This document shows positions 1 to 11,030 of a stretch of DNA of 64,000 bases, piece by piece. This DNA is from Nissolia schottii. Lineage: Eukaryota > Streptophyta > Magnoliopsida > Fabales > Fabaceae. Each line of letters opens with the position of its first letter. The stretch's first letter is position 1. The notes below the pieces were generated by a model. It was not told the DNA's origin, did not search any database, and saw nothing but the letters and a program-made list of their open reading frames with translations. Location: assembly GCA_003254905.1 (NCBI GenBank), contig QANU01055523.1:336526-400525 (forward strand), in the 5' to 3' direction. Both the position numbers and the translations under genes were made by a program.

Positions 1-143
1 AATATTTATTTGTAGAATTTGGTTGTATAAATACTAATTCATAATGTATTTGGGAGAACTAGAACAAAGCTTATGTATTTCAAAAGCTTATGTATTTGGG
101 AGAAGTAGAACAAAGCTAAAGCTTATGTATTTCAAAAGCTCTA

Positions 144-186
144 GTCCCACATTGATTAGCTCACAAACCTTTTAAGTGTTTATATA
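144..186 (+). promoter_or_regulatory. USE + TATA, plant U6/Pol III-type spacing (copy 1)
   Basis: GTCCCACATTG at 144-154 matches the plant snRNA upstream sequence element RTCCCACATCG at 10 of 11 positions. TTTATATA follows at 179-186 after exactly 24 nt. In plants this short spacing is the Pol III class (U6, U3), while about 10 nt more gives Pol II. The same boxes and spacing occur in copy 2 although the spacer sequence differs at several bases. Confidence 0.6.
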
Positions 187-206
187 CCTTTAGTAGTTGT
201 TGTATT

Positions 207-329
207 GGTAAAAAGAGTTGAGAAGGGAGTTGGGCTCGCCCGCATGAAGCCATGCCGTTTGGGCCCTTCGAAGCTCAAAACGATGGATTCCCCCCCCTCG
301 CGCACACGATAAAGAGCGGTCCGGCTTTT
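207..329 (+). ncRNA. Candidate Pol III small RNA, copy 1
   Basis: By analogy with U6, transcription would start near G207, about 28 nt after the start of TTTATATA, and stop in the T6 run at 326-331, giving about 120 nt. A stem-loop pairs 256-264 with 273-282 (one bulge) around the 8-nt loop CCTTCGAA. Copy 2 has the same stem with two changed base pairs, both still paired. GATAAAGAGC near the 3' end and GGTAAAAAGAGTTGAGAA at the 5' end are conserved. It is not U3, U6, U6atac, 7SL or telomerase RNA as far as I can recognise. Expression is unproven. A Pol II transcript with an intron (GGTAAAAAG to TTTTCGCAG) is a competing reading. Confidence 0.4.
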
Positions 330-427
330 TTGCAAATTTATTTTTTCTATTTTCGCAGCTTATCTACAAAGCCATGTTTTGGGCTGGGGAGGGAGAGCTA
401 CGGTGCCGGTGGAGTTGGAACAGTTAA

Positions 428-542
428 ATTCGCCAAACGCATTGGCAATTTTAGTTCAGACGGTTTGTTCTAGATTCGCCAACCGTGTTGGCGAATTCAG
501 TGTTACGAAATTGAACTGAATTCGCCAACCTTGTTGGCGAAT
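428..542 (+). repeat. Cluster of three ATTCGCCAAC-type hairpins
   Basis: There are two perfect 10-bp stems with 3-nt loops: ATTCGCCAAC at 474-483 with 487-496, and 520-529 with 533-542. An imperfect one lies at 428-449. Three hairpins of the same sequence, also present in copy 2, suggest a conserved structural or binding unit of the repeat. Confidence 0.7.
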
Positions 543-639
543 CTGACGTAGACGTCCACGCGTCTCGCTTACAAGTGCTAATGACCTTGTGTCTCCATTA
601 AGGTCACATTCCAAAATTCTACCTCCTCGACTCCCATTC

Positions 640-1140
640 ATTGAAGAGATCACACATGCATGGTGCGTTAGTTATACCAAAATTCGGTATAGTTAACTCA
701 TGTAATGCCTTCCTTTGTGTGTGTACTAGCCCATTCAACCACCCCATCTATGTGTGCAATCCTATAACTGGAGAATACATATATAATGCTTCCAAAACCC
801 TGAGACAGAAAATTTCATTATGAATCTACAAGATAATATTGTTGGAGAATTATTCGTGACGGCTTTCGTTATGTCTAGTTTCGGCTTTACTCTAAAAACC
901 AACCAATACAAAGTAATGAGGGTATTGGTTCTGGATACTGGGAATGTAGGACGTTTAATTGCTCAATTAGTACTCATTCTTGGTGAACAATTCATGGAGA
1001 ACTATTGTCTCATTAAATAAATGGGATGACATTGGGTTAAGTTTGTCACATATGCAAACCTTAAACCTAAGTGAAGCACCATACAGGCCTTCACTTTGTG
1101 TGTTACCTCACCTTGTAATGAATTTTCCCGCAAAGTGATG
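640..1140 (+). pseudogene. F-box protein remnant (F-box-associated region)
   Basis: The + strand encodes pieces typical of the F-box-associated domain: a stretch ending SPFNHPIYVCNPITGEYI (from about 700 to 775), then in a shifted frame TNQYKVMRVLVL (about 897-935). Related residues follow in further frames to about 1135. F-box proteins are substrate receptors of SCF ubiquitin ligases, and this domain lies C-terminal to the F-box. No F-box motif and no continuous frame are present, and stops interrupt every frame. It abuts the dispersed repeat, whose insertion may have removed the 5' part. Confidence 0.6.
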
Positions 1141-2755
1141 TAGGTTATTTGAACATGTTTATTTTGATTAATTGGTTTATATTTTCCTGTTTCATTTAGT
1201 AATATTTATAAGCATACTCTTTTTTTTTTTACTAATATTTATATTTCGGATTAAATTTGTATTATATGATTTGACGTGGGTGTGTTAATTTGTTTAAATT
1301 TTTATAAACCTTTTACAATGTAGTTTATGAAAAAGTACTAAAATAAATTCTTTGACCAGGCTTACCTTTTTTTTAAATAAATAAAAACTTATCTAATTAT
1401 TATATTTATTTTTTCATGTTTTTTAACTAAAATTGAAAATACTTTTAAAAAAAATTAAACTTCAACAAACAAGGGCAAAATAAGGGTGTTTAATGCAACT
1501 TGGATTGGTTGTCTGTACCAGATAGTATATTAAATAGAGTTTGAATTTTCAAAATTGGATACATTTTGAGTTGAATTCAAGTCATAATTTGGGTTATTTC
1601 TACATGATTCAAAGTCAAAATTATTTAAATTTATTATTTTTAAAATTTGTAATGAACTATAGTATTTTTAGTATTTAATTAATATATTTTAGATATGATG
1701 CTATTATTTTTGAGTTAATATAATTTATTTAAAAAATATATTATAAATTTTTCTTGAGTTATTTTATTGCATAATATGATATCTATTATTTTTTTAATAT
1801 TATATAAATATTTAATTTAATCATATGATGAGATAATAATTAGGTAACGCTATAAGTGTTAGATAAGAATAAAATTTAGGACGAATATTTTTATTTTATG
1901 CCACAAGTTCTATGAAGTCCTCCAAATAAATATTTTCTCATCAGCATATTTGGATTTATTTTTTTGGTAATGTGAAGCAAATGGAATAAAATATTTTGAT
2001 AATTTATTTCATTTGCGAATAACTTTTGTGGTAATTTATAGAGTAAAAATTGGTTTAATTTTGACTTCCTTTTGATGGTAATAATGTTTAAATAAATCCT
2101 CTCAATTATTTTATTAATTTATGCTTATAAATTTAATTATTAGCATGATATTAGAAATTAATTTCTTACTAAATTTATTCTTGACTTCCGTTGAATAAAA
2201 AATAATAATTCTTAAAAATATTTTAAACTATAAAAAAATGCATTGGGTAAAAATAATCCCCTTTAGTTACATTTAGTTTTGTCCATTTTACCTTTTTTTT
2301 CTTTTTTTTAATGAATTTATCTATTATTTAATTTTTAAAAAAATTTATTACTAACCTCTTTATAATCGATAAAGAATTGCTACTAAGAAAATATTTGCAG
2401 ATACGAAGTACCAGCATCCCCACTAGTATTTAGAAAATGTATTAAAAGAAAATATTTATATTTAATGAAAAAATTAAAGTTTCACGCGATGAATTTATCG
2501 CTTTTGAATTATTAAAATAATAACAGCAGCGACTAACTACATTCGATGAATTTTTCTAATGAATTAAAGATTTACTTAGATTTATTTTATTGATTTAATT
2601 TTCATATACTTAAAGTGCAAACATTTTTACAACCTCACCAATAATTTATTGTCGCATCTCTAAGAAGTGTTTGTCTTTTACAAAAATATTACACTTACTA
2701 AAGAGTAAAGATCACACATACGGTAATATAGCTGACATTGATGTTAAAAACTTTA
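1141..2755. other. AT-rich intergenic sequence
   Basis: Very AT-rich sequence with poly-A/T runs and no reading frame, RNA gene or clear repeat boundary that I can support. Confidence 0.6.
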
Positions 2756-2757
2756 AC

Positions 2758-3180
2758 AGCATTGTATCAAAGTTAAAACGATGAAGACACAAGTTTAGGG
2801 TTCAAATGTTCAACTGGTTCAACCAAAATTAAATAAAAATATATATTTTACTATTTATATGTATATATATAAGATTAATTATGTGTTATATAATAAATAA
2901 ATAATATTTTTTATATTATATTTGTACATTATTAGTGTTGCAAGAGTATGTTTTTCAACAAAATATATAACTATTACATCAAAATCAATAAATAAAATGT
3001 ATTATTTTAATTTTTTTTAAATTACAATTTCTTTTTAAAAAGAACCGGTCTGGATTGCCTGTTTTGACCAATTCTCAAGACATGCGATTTTTGGAAGCAA
3101 ACTGAATCAGATAGGGATTTGGTTCCTCGCTCAACCGGTTGAACTGGCTAGTTCAGTTTTCAAAACCATGGTTAAAACAC
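2758..3180. repeat. Degenerate dispersed repeat with AACCGGTTGAAC motifs
   Basis: Both edges carry related pieces in opposite sense: GGTTCAAATGTTCAACTGG and GTTCAACC near 2800-2825, and CAACCGGTTGAACTGGC with TTCAGTTTTCAAAACCATGG near 3132-3172. The interior is AT-rich. This looks like a foldback-type non-autonomous element of a kind common in plant genomes; the family is not identified. Confidence 0.4.
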
Positions 3181-3189
3181 TTATTCTTA

Positions 3190-3420
3190 AGATGAATGCT
3201 ATTGTTGGTCTCATTGGTCTCAACATTTTAGCGATGCTCACATTAGTCTCTTAACCAAAAACTATCCAATTGATCCCTAAGGCCCCCAATTGGCCCTAGA
3301 CATTTCAAACGTTACCCTCGTTAGTTTCTAAACATTTTAGATAGAAGAATTAACGATGATACTGTTTAAAATGTTCAAAGTCCCTGGACCGACTTGACTT
3401 AGGGTGAGTTTGGTAAAGCT
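3190..3420. repeat. Foldback MITE-like sequence, partial
   Basis: The sequence contains CATTTCAAACGTTACC and ATTAGTCTCTTAACC and resembles 5040-5250, which carries CATTTCAAACGGTACC and, in reverse sense, AGGGTAATGTTTGAAAT. These are pieces of one short inverted-repeat element family lying on both sides of the 3923-4971 element. Confidence 0.4.
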
Positions 3421-3922
3421 TTTTGGAAATGTACTATTTCTCTTAAAAAGCATAAACCAAGTTTTGATATTTGATAAATAGAAAAGTTAAGAGTCTTTAC
3501 TCATTATTTTTGAGAATGGTGCTCTTATTGAGAACTCTTAAAAATAACTTTTAAAAATTTACTTTTGCTCTCTAAAATTAAAAAGATTTATAAATTTTTC
3601 AATTTTAATAGAAAATAAATTTTACTCATTCATTAATCATTAACAAGGAGAGTTTTATAACAAATAAAAATAAAATACTTATTTTAATTATTTATGTATT
3701 TTATAGTCATTTTATAATTTAAGAGCAGTTGTATGAAACACTATACTTGTGACTTCAACTTATTGAAAGTTATTTTTATCTTATTTGATTAAACATTGTT
3801 ACTTTAACTTTTCAAAAGTAGCTTTTTGAAAGTTTAGAGAACTTAACAATTTTTTGAGAGTCACAACATTACCAAACCAAGTTTTAGAAAGCAAATTGGT
3901 CTATAAACTTTTTATTAGATCA

Positions 3923-4971
3923 TTAGATTTAAGATCACCAATACACCTTATCATAAATGGTTAAAAACGAAATGAAACATTGATAAATCTTATATTGTTT
4001 GTGCACCCTAAAAATTTCCTCAACTTCTCTCTTCCACAACATCCCTCTCTTTCATGCAACCATCACCCTCTCCAACCACTTCTATCATCACCAGTATTGC
4101 CGCCTTCAGCTCCCTCTAACCCACCACCACCCTTCTAGAAAGCCAAACACCATGACAGATACCATCACCATCGTATTCAAACTAAGAATTATATATATAT
4201 ATATATATAAAAGCATAAATAGAAATCAACCATCCAAGTCCCGAACAAACCCAACCATGAAACCATTGTCCTCCTCCATGAGCTACTACAATCAACCATC
4301 GTGAAACCGCCCACAATAAATCGCGTATCAAGATTCAAAACCCAGGTCTTATTTCGTTAGGTTCAAAACTTGAAATTAGATTTGGGTGAGATTGAGTTTA
4401 CAAAATCGAAGTTTCAGAGCTTCCTTTTTAGGCTGTAAATGGAAAAAAAAAATGAAAATGAAAAAAAGAAGAAGGAAATTTTGCCATGGCTACAGATAAA
4501 CAAAATTGAAAGTTCTAGTGCTTATTTCATCCAATTCGTTTGGTGTCACTATCCTAGCAAAGATTTGACGTTTTCATAGTTATAGATTGCAAATTAGGAC
4601 TTTTGGTTTGAATGTTTTTGTTTTTTCTTTTTTGCATCTAGACTCAACGATTGTTTATCTCTTTGTTGCTTTTGGTAAGAATAAGAAAAAGGAGATGGTG
4701 TGGGAAGGGTGGCACCGACACTGAGATGGAGGCTGAACGGAGGCAGTAAAGAAGTCGACCGGAGAAGATGGGTGGGCAGCAGAAATGGTGGTGATGGAAG
4801 TGATCAGAGAGGGTGGTGGTTGCCAGAAGGAGGAGGAGGGCGTGGAAGAAGAAGGGTGTGGAAGAGAGAAGTTTAAGAAACTTCTAGAATGTACAAGTAA
4901 TATAAGGTTTATTAGTGTTTCGTTTCATTTTTAACCATTTATGATAAGGTACCCTGGTGGTCTTAAATCTA
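3923..4971. mobile_element. Mutator-like foldback element, about 1.05 kb with long TIRs
   Basis: The left end from TTAGATTTAAGATCACCA and the right end (read in reverse) from TTAGATTTAAGACCACCA match well for about 200 bp. Both ends share CTTATCATAAATGGTTAAAAA and, further in, CTTCTCTCTTCCACA. The TIRs span roughly 3923-4130 and 4700-4971 and are strongly strand-asymmetric inside (pyrimidine-rich left arm, purine-rich right arm). Length and long TIRs suggest a non-autonomous MULE. No transposase is present. I could not define a 9-bp target duplication. Confidence 0.6.
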
Positions 4972-6460
4972 AAAGTTTAAATTCAGTGGGTGAATTGTTC
5001 GGCCAAACTTAGGTGGTGAACCTTAAAACTAGCTTTTTATTAATGTCCACATTAATCTCTCAAAAAAAATCCTCAATTGAACTTTAAACATTTCAAACGG
5101 TACCATTGTCCGTCATTTTATCTACCATGTTGAGGGACTAATGAGGGTAATGTTTGAAATATTTAAAGATCAATCGGTACTATTTTTAGGGATCAATATA
5201 AACACTAATAAAAAACTCAAGGACCAATTAAGACATCCACCTCGATGAAAATAAAGGAGTCACTTTGTCACTTTCCATAATTTTTTTAGGCTAATTGTAC
5301 AAAGTTATTTTATAATATTAGAGTATACAAATTGATCTCATTATATAATTTTAAAAAATAATTACCATAAGTTTAAAATAATTTTCACTTTTTAAGTGTA
5401 TAAATGATTTCTTTTGTCCTTTTTACGGTGCATTAGGACAATTTTTTTTTACGTAAATTTTGTTACTAAACTTTTTTAAAAGTTTTATTTTATATTTATA
5501 AAGTCATACATATAAATAACTTCAAAAAAAAAAAGTAAAGATAAGATAAGTTGAACTCTTCTAAATAAAAAATTTATATTTATCTCTCGTAAATGAATAA
5601 ATTGACCCAATAAGTCCTTCAAAGCTTAAATTTTAGATAAATTGATCTTGCTAATTTAATCTTTTGGAAAAATTAATCTTTCACGATTTAACTTTTGAAT
5701 AAATTGTTCTTTCACACACAAATAACATTTAGGTGACTAACACCCCCAAGTGACTTATTTGTCTAATTTTTTTTATTTATGAGAGATCGATATAAATTTT
5801 TTACTTGTGACGGATCAACTGTCCAATTATTAAATTGGGAGTTTTAACATGTTTTCTTCTAGCGCTTTATATCCAAACTTAGTTTGTCTTTTTCAGAGAG
5901 TACTTCTCGGCTCGTTAAGTTAATCCAAACTCACCATTTGTTGTGAGCTTATGAGTTTATAGTCCACAGAACCTGCAAGTAACTGATCCTTTTTTCAAAT
6001 CTTTTTTCTTTTCTTTTTAATTTCTGTTGGATTATGTTACCGATTCTCTTCCTTACGTAGTTTTTAGATAGTTATGTGTTTAAAAGGTTTGGAAGTGTTT
6101 TTGTCCTATTTTGTGTTCGATCAAATGTCTGAGAGGGAACGAATGCTTTTGTCAAAATTAAACACCATAAGGGCTTGTTTCATATGGTTGGATGCTGCTT
6201 TTTTGGGGTTGAAGCTCATGTTCCTTGTGCTATTTTGAAAATTTTCGATTTATTGTCAATTTAGAATGTGATGATTTTGAGTTCACGGCACGCAGTGTTT
6301 TCCCGGAACATGCAATAATTTCTCGCACTGTTATTGGCATTGTTAGTTTGATTTGATGTTGTTTTGTGCAATGCGCATAAAGCGCCAGCATGGATGAAAT
6401 CAATTGTCTTTGAAAATTCCATCATATACTGATTCTTGATGCCGAAAATTCTGTGCAGAT
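4972..6460. other. Intergenic sequence upstream of the C2orf69-like gene
   Basis: Holds a MITE-like inverted repeat at about 5040-5250, then AT-rich sequence. The promoter and 5' leader of the next gene must lie in the last few hundred bases, where base composition becomes more balanced (from about 5880). Confidence 0.45.
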
Positions 6461-6466
6461 CTATAA

Positions 6467-8819
6467 ATGGATCGCTGGAGTGGAGTTTTGAGAGTTCCAT
6501 TGCATTCCAATAGCAGGACATACCATAGAGTCGGTGCTTCTCTCTGCCTTTCTCCGGAAACCAGAACTCTGAGTGTAAGTCCCTTGAAGTTGATCCCAAA
6601 AGTGGATCAATTTCCTTACTATAACTGCCAAAGTCTTGTAGTTCTATGTTTTAGCTTTTGATATTTACCTTGGATTTTCTTCTTTACAAAGTTAGAAAGT
6701 TGTAGCTATGAACTCACTGTAAGTTGTTTGAATTTCTTATATCTGTAAACCATTGTTATCTTTTCTTGGTAATGGACTCATTGAAAAAGTGATAACATAT
6801 TGTAGTTTAATCAATGGTGTAACGTTCTTTCATAGTTTAGCTAACTGTGGTTGAATTTGGTGAACTGAGAGGTTTATATATGAAGTTTTCCACTCAATGG
6901 AAAATGAGAAATAAAACGATTTGATGTTGTTGCACCTTCAAATTCAAAAGTCATTCTTTCATTTTCTTGAATGAGGATGTTTCTAACATGTAAACCTATG
7001 TGGTCCTTTTGCGCGACCATGCATTATTTACTATAAAAGTCTTCTGGTTTGAAACAGGTCCCTCAAGCAAATGCTATCTTTTTCTGTGGTGATCGAGTTC
7101 AAGGCACTGGTAACCCAGTGATTGAGAGGCTATCAGATTTACAGAAGCTATCTGAAATTGCGGTGTCCAAATTTGGTTCTTTGATCAATGCTTGGGTTAT
7201 TGAAGCGTCTGTTTTCAATGGACCTTCCGCTGTCTATAAGGACTTCGTACCATCTGTGAATCAATATGGAGAACCTCGGTCATACCATCCAATAGGCTTC
7301 CCAGCGTCCACATCAACCGTCTCACTGTTATCTAATTGCCTTGAAGAAGTAAGCTCTTTTCTTTCCCTTCTTATCTTTACCTTTATATAAAGGTTTTGGA
7401 GCGTTTCAACTGCTTTTGGTCACATTTCCATTTTTCCAAACATACCCTTCCATAAATTATTTCTCACTCTCTCATCTTCTGTTGCCTAACTGTCTTTTTG
7501 TTTCCCACTAAACCCTTTTGTTCGTGTTTGCACAACTACTATCCCTTGTTATTAACCTGTTAAAGTTCCCTGATAAATCATGTTCAAAACCAGTAACCAT
7601 CCGAAAAGTGAAAAAACAAAATTCTTGTCATTTTTTTTACAATTTCATCTTATATTCCGATCTTTATTTATATTTAAAGATAAAAATGTGGCTTGACAGG
7701 CACTCATGCTATAAATTCCTTCCCATTTTGTTGGCTAATGGCTATAGCAACTGTACTTCTGGCAGTTATCAGTTCAAACTTCCTCATGCTATTGTGGCTC
7801 ATAATGCTTATTTCGAAGATCAAAGCAGAGTGGTATATCTGTATTGGTGGTGTAAAATCTAAATCATGATTGATGTCTGTGTAATATGGCTTTAATTGGT
7901 GTGTTTGGATAATGATAATCTATGCTATGCCATACACCTTAAGGCAACTTTCTCGCATTTTCTTCAATTGAGTCATGGAGTCTTTTACAACAACCCCCCT
8001 GCCCCAAACCTTTCTGAATTGCATTGCATCACTTTTTATTATTCGCTACATTTTAATGGATTCACAATTGTATAATTTGTATTACATGCATATTATAAGC
8101 AGGTTATAGCTGCTTAGCTTCTCTAAATTAATGGTCCTAAATAGTATAAGCAATTCCAGTTGGCATGCATTTGCAACTTGTAACTACTGCTTGCGCTTGA
8201 TGCTTTTCATATTTTAAATTGCTCTGTAATGCAGGTAAAAAAAGTTATTTCAGCAAGGCAATCAGATGCACAATCTGGTTGCACTCCTTTCTCCTCTTTC
8301 TATCAACCTAAGACATTCATCCTTGGATTTAGCAAAGGTGGAACCGTACTTAACCAGATAGTCACTGAACTCGGCTTCTCAGATATTTCGTCTGATGCAA
8401 ATTCGCCCTACACGGGACAACCTATAGACACAAAGTTCAGCGGGTCTGAGGAGATTTGTATAGTACCTAAAACAAAAGAAAGCTTACTGACCAGCATCAC
8501 TGAGATTCATTATGTTGATGTTGGTTTGAACTCGACTGGTGCATACTTGACTAACCGTGATGTATTTGAGAGAATTTCCAGAAGGCTCACGGAAGGAGCT
8601 CCTCAACTCCGTTTCGTCCTTCATGGAACTCCCAGACAATGGAGCGACAGACAGCGAGACTGGATTCGGAATGAGAAGGACGAGATGCTCCAAATGCTCA
8701 AATCGGAAGCCGATGAGAGTGGGGGGAAATTGAAAGTGTGTGAAAGGTATTATTTTGCTGATAAGCCTCCAGATTTGCAGATGCACTTTGAAATAATTGA
8801 AAGTTTAGATGTGAGTTGA
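6467..8819 (+). CDS. C2orf69-like (UPF0565) protein, 327 aa
   Basis: The CDS joins three exons, 6467-6574, 7058-7348 and 8235-8819, all at phase 0 with GT-AG borders. The protein starts MDRWSGVLRV and reads smoothly across the junctions (SNCLEE into VKKVIS). LGFSKGG at about residues 163-169 looks like the nucleophile elbow of a serine hydrolase, with Ser166 as candidate nucleophile. HYVDVGLNSTGAYLTN, RFVLHGTPRQW and a C-terminal LQMHFEII block are family-type conserved stretches. C2orf69 homologues are widespread in eukaryotes; the human protein is associated with mitochondria. The substrate is unknown. ATG 6467 is the first in frame, and the N-terminus is arginine- and serine-rich. I see no feature to judge regulation. 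Confidence 0.85.
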
Positions 8820-8829
8820 TGCTTCGTAC

Positions 8830-9517
8830 TTGATTGGTCCAAATAGAAAAAAAAAAACTGTCTTAATTATCAGAATAATTCTAACAATGTAGTGTTCTGT
8901 TGGAATGTTCAAAAAGGAAAAGTGAATGCAACTATAATATTTCTCTTGTCCAAGCTAGAAGCTGATTTACGTCTCAAATCTCACTAGATTTGTCACATGT
9001 AACATAAACGTATATTTGTAAATTTGGGTGTAAGAAGAGACTGATGTATCTTAGTGTATACTACCAACCAAAATATCATCATGTAAGTTATGTTGTGATG
9101 AATAACACTTAGCATTGAATTAGACTTGGGGTATGACGGATCACTATCTAGCTCAGCATAAAAATCACTATCTTGTTTATGTATTAAATGAAACATCCCC
9201 ATTTTTCGACCTAACCTAATTATCTCGTATTATGAGTAATTAATTTTAGATTTTAGGATTTGTCTTTCCAAATAGAAGACAATAAGATTTGTTTTCATAA
9301 AATAAAAAAGGGTAAAGCGATCATTTTTCTCTTAAGAGGCAAAATGATTGTTTTACTATATAAGGACAAATAGTAAGTCGTGGGTAGTTGGTGGAAAATA
9401 TAGTTTAATAAATTAGTCGTCTTTAGTTTATTTATTCATTGTTCTTTGTGATACGATTTAGTTCAGTTCTAAATTCAATTTCCAATCTAAATCAAACCTA
9501 ACAAACTAATATAGATC
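8830..9517. other. 3' flank and intergenic sequence
   Basis: Probable 3' UTR of the C2orf69-like gene, then AT-rich sequence with no supported feature. Confidence 0.4.
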
Positions 9518-9527
9518 CTTTTGGTAC

Positions 9528-9754
9528 AAAAAAATGTTACATGTACACTTAATTTTATACACTCATACATACACCATTAATAATGCACAAACTTTATTCT
9601 TATGAGTGCACAAACATTACAAATTTATAAATGATATTCTCAATTATACTTAATTAAGTGCACAAATATTACAAACATTAAAATACAAACTTTATGTATA
9701 TAAGTATAGGGTGTCTGTATGGTGTATATTTCTTAGTCTACGTGTAGCAAGACT
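9528..9754. mobile_element. MITE, 227 bp, with 10-bp flanking direct repeat
   Basis: CTTTTGGTAC flanks it perfectly on both sides (9518-9527 and 9755-9764). The ends are inverted copies: TGTTACATGTACACTTAA near the left end and, read in reverse, TTGCTACACGTAGACTAAG at the right. TACACTCATACATACACC on the left is matched in reverse near 9712-9726. A target duplication of 9-10 bp would fit a Mutator-type MITE. Confidence 0.65.
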
Positions 9755-9764
9755 CTTTTGGTAC

Positions 9765-10980
9765 TAATTGTCCATCCCTATACGTACAACCATGCCAAAA
9801 TCTTTGGCTCTTAATGAGAAGAAAGTTCTTTTAGTTAAGTTGTAAAAGAAAAATTGAGTTTGAAAATTTAGTAGAAACCAAAAAACAAAAAAAATTCACT
9901 TAGCAATGTGCTCTTTGTGAGCGTGAGTTTATCAAGCCAAATATGTTAACGAGGTTTGGTATAAGGTAATTTATCTAGATTATTGGTAATATAATTTTTA
10001 TAATTATAAAAAGTTTATATTATCATTTAATCATGTGTTATATTAGTAAAGTTAATTTCATTTTTAAGAATGTGATAATTAACTATTTTTATTGATGTGA
10101 GATAATGATATAAAAATACGCAAAAATTATTCTATTAATTTAGAGAATTTTTTTAGTGGGTTTTAGTATTAAAATATATTTATCAAGAATATAATAATAT
10201 TAATTGAATTGTTAATTATATATATAGATATTAGTTTAATCAAAAACACTAGTATATGACATCCATTGATTCCATCTAATCTTGCTCGAGATGATCGCTT
10301 GGTTTTTTTTTTTAATCTTTTATTTATTTATAAAACTCAAACTCAAAAATTCACTTAAGAAGAATAAATACTAAATCACTTGAACCAACCAGTAACTAGT
10401 GATGAGTGAGTATTTATTATAGAGAGAAGCAATTAATGTGTATGGAATTATAAAATTACCTTAAATTTGTAAAAAGTTTAATTTTTGTACATATTTATCA
10501 AGAATATAATAATATTACTTTATTTGTTAATTATCTTTATATATATATATATGATATGCAGGAGAAAATTAAAAAAAAAGAAAAAAAATGTAATTAGAGA
10601 GAAACAGTTAATATTAATTAGAAACATAATTAATGCAAATAAAGTAAAGTTATGATTACCTAAATTTATAATGAATTTAAATTTTATGCGCTATTTATGT
10701 AAAATAGTTTTACAATAGCATCTAATTAGACAAGAAAAATTTCTTAAGGTAATAAAAAATAAGAATGAACCATTTTTATTGGTGTATGGATATTTTTTAA
10801 TAAAAAAATAGTTAATATAGAGATAATAAAAGAAAATAATATAATTTAACAAAAATTAAATAAAAATATCAAAATAAATTATAACTCAACACATTTTTAC
10901 TTTTACTTCACAATGAAAATCCGAATACTAGCAACGCCGCGTTCTCTTTGTTGGCTCTGACGCTGTTTCTCTCTTCACTC
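9765..10980. other. AT-rich intergenic sequence and promoter of the zinc-finger gene
   Basis: Mostly AT-rich with repeated ATCAAGAATATAATAATATTA blocks (about 10192 and 10499), which hint at a local duplication. A CT-rich leader (TCTCTCCTCTCTCC, from about 10965) lies just before the next start codon. Confidence 0.45.
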
Positions 10981-11030
10981 TCCTCTCTCCTCTCTCCTCT
11001 CTCTCATCTTCTGAGTTCTGAGCCCTTCTA

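Larger units (their letters stand above)
126..590 (+). repeat. Dispersed repeat, copy 1 (U6-type promoter, T-run, hairpin cluster)
   Basis: This block is clearly related to 47114-47700. Similarity starts at TGTATTTCAAAAGCTCT, runs through the promoter-like part, the candidate RNA and its T-run, continues past it (GCAAATT..., a polypyrimidine-CAG, CAGCTTA), and ends after the hairpin cluster in CTGACGT and CCACGCG. The first 125 bases hold short local repeats of AAAGCTTATGTATTT, so the left boundary is blurred. Element class is unknown. The TG start and TCCCACATTG box near the left edge are also seen in plant LTRs, so a degenerate solo LTR or TRIM is an alternative to a Pol III gene-derived repeat. 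No clean target-site duplication was found. Confidence 0.75.

Noticed and set aside
126..571. Repeat copy 1 as a clean solo LTR with target duplication GCTTA (121-125 and 567-571)
   Set aside because: The right end would read CGTCTC, not CA, and GCTTA is part of local AAAGCTTATG repeats. Copy 2 has no matching 5-bp flank pair, so the LTR reading stays only an alternative.
7518..7862. 114-codon frame in intron 2 of the C2orf69-like gene (LLANGYSNCTSGSYQF)
   Set aside because: Exons 2 and 3 join in phase and read as a continuous family sequence without it; the frame has no recognisable domain, and splicing it in from the nearby acceptor soon meets a stop.
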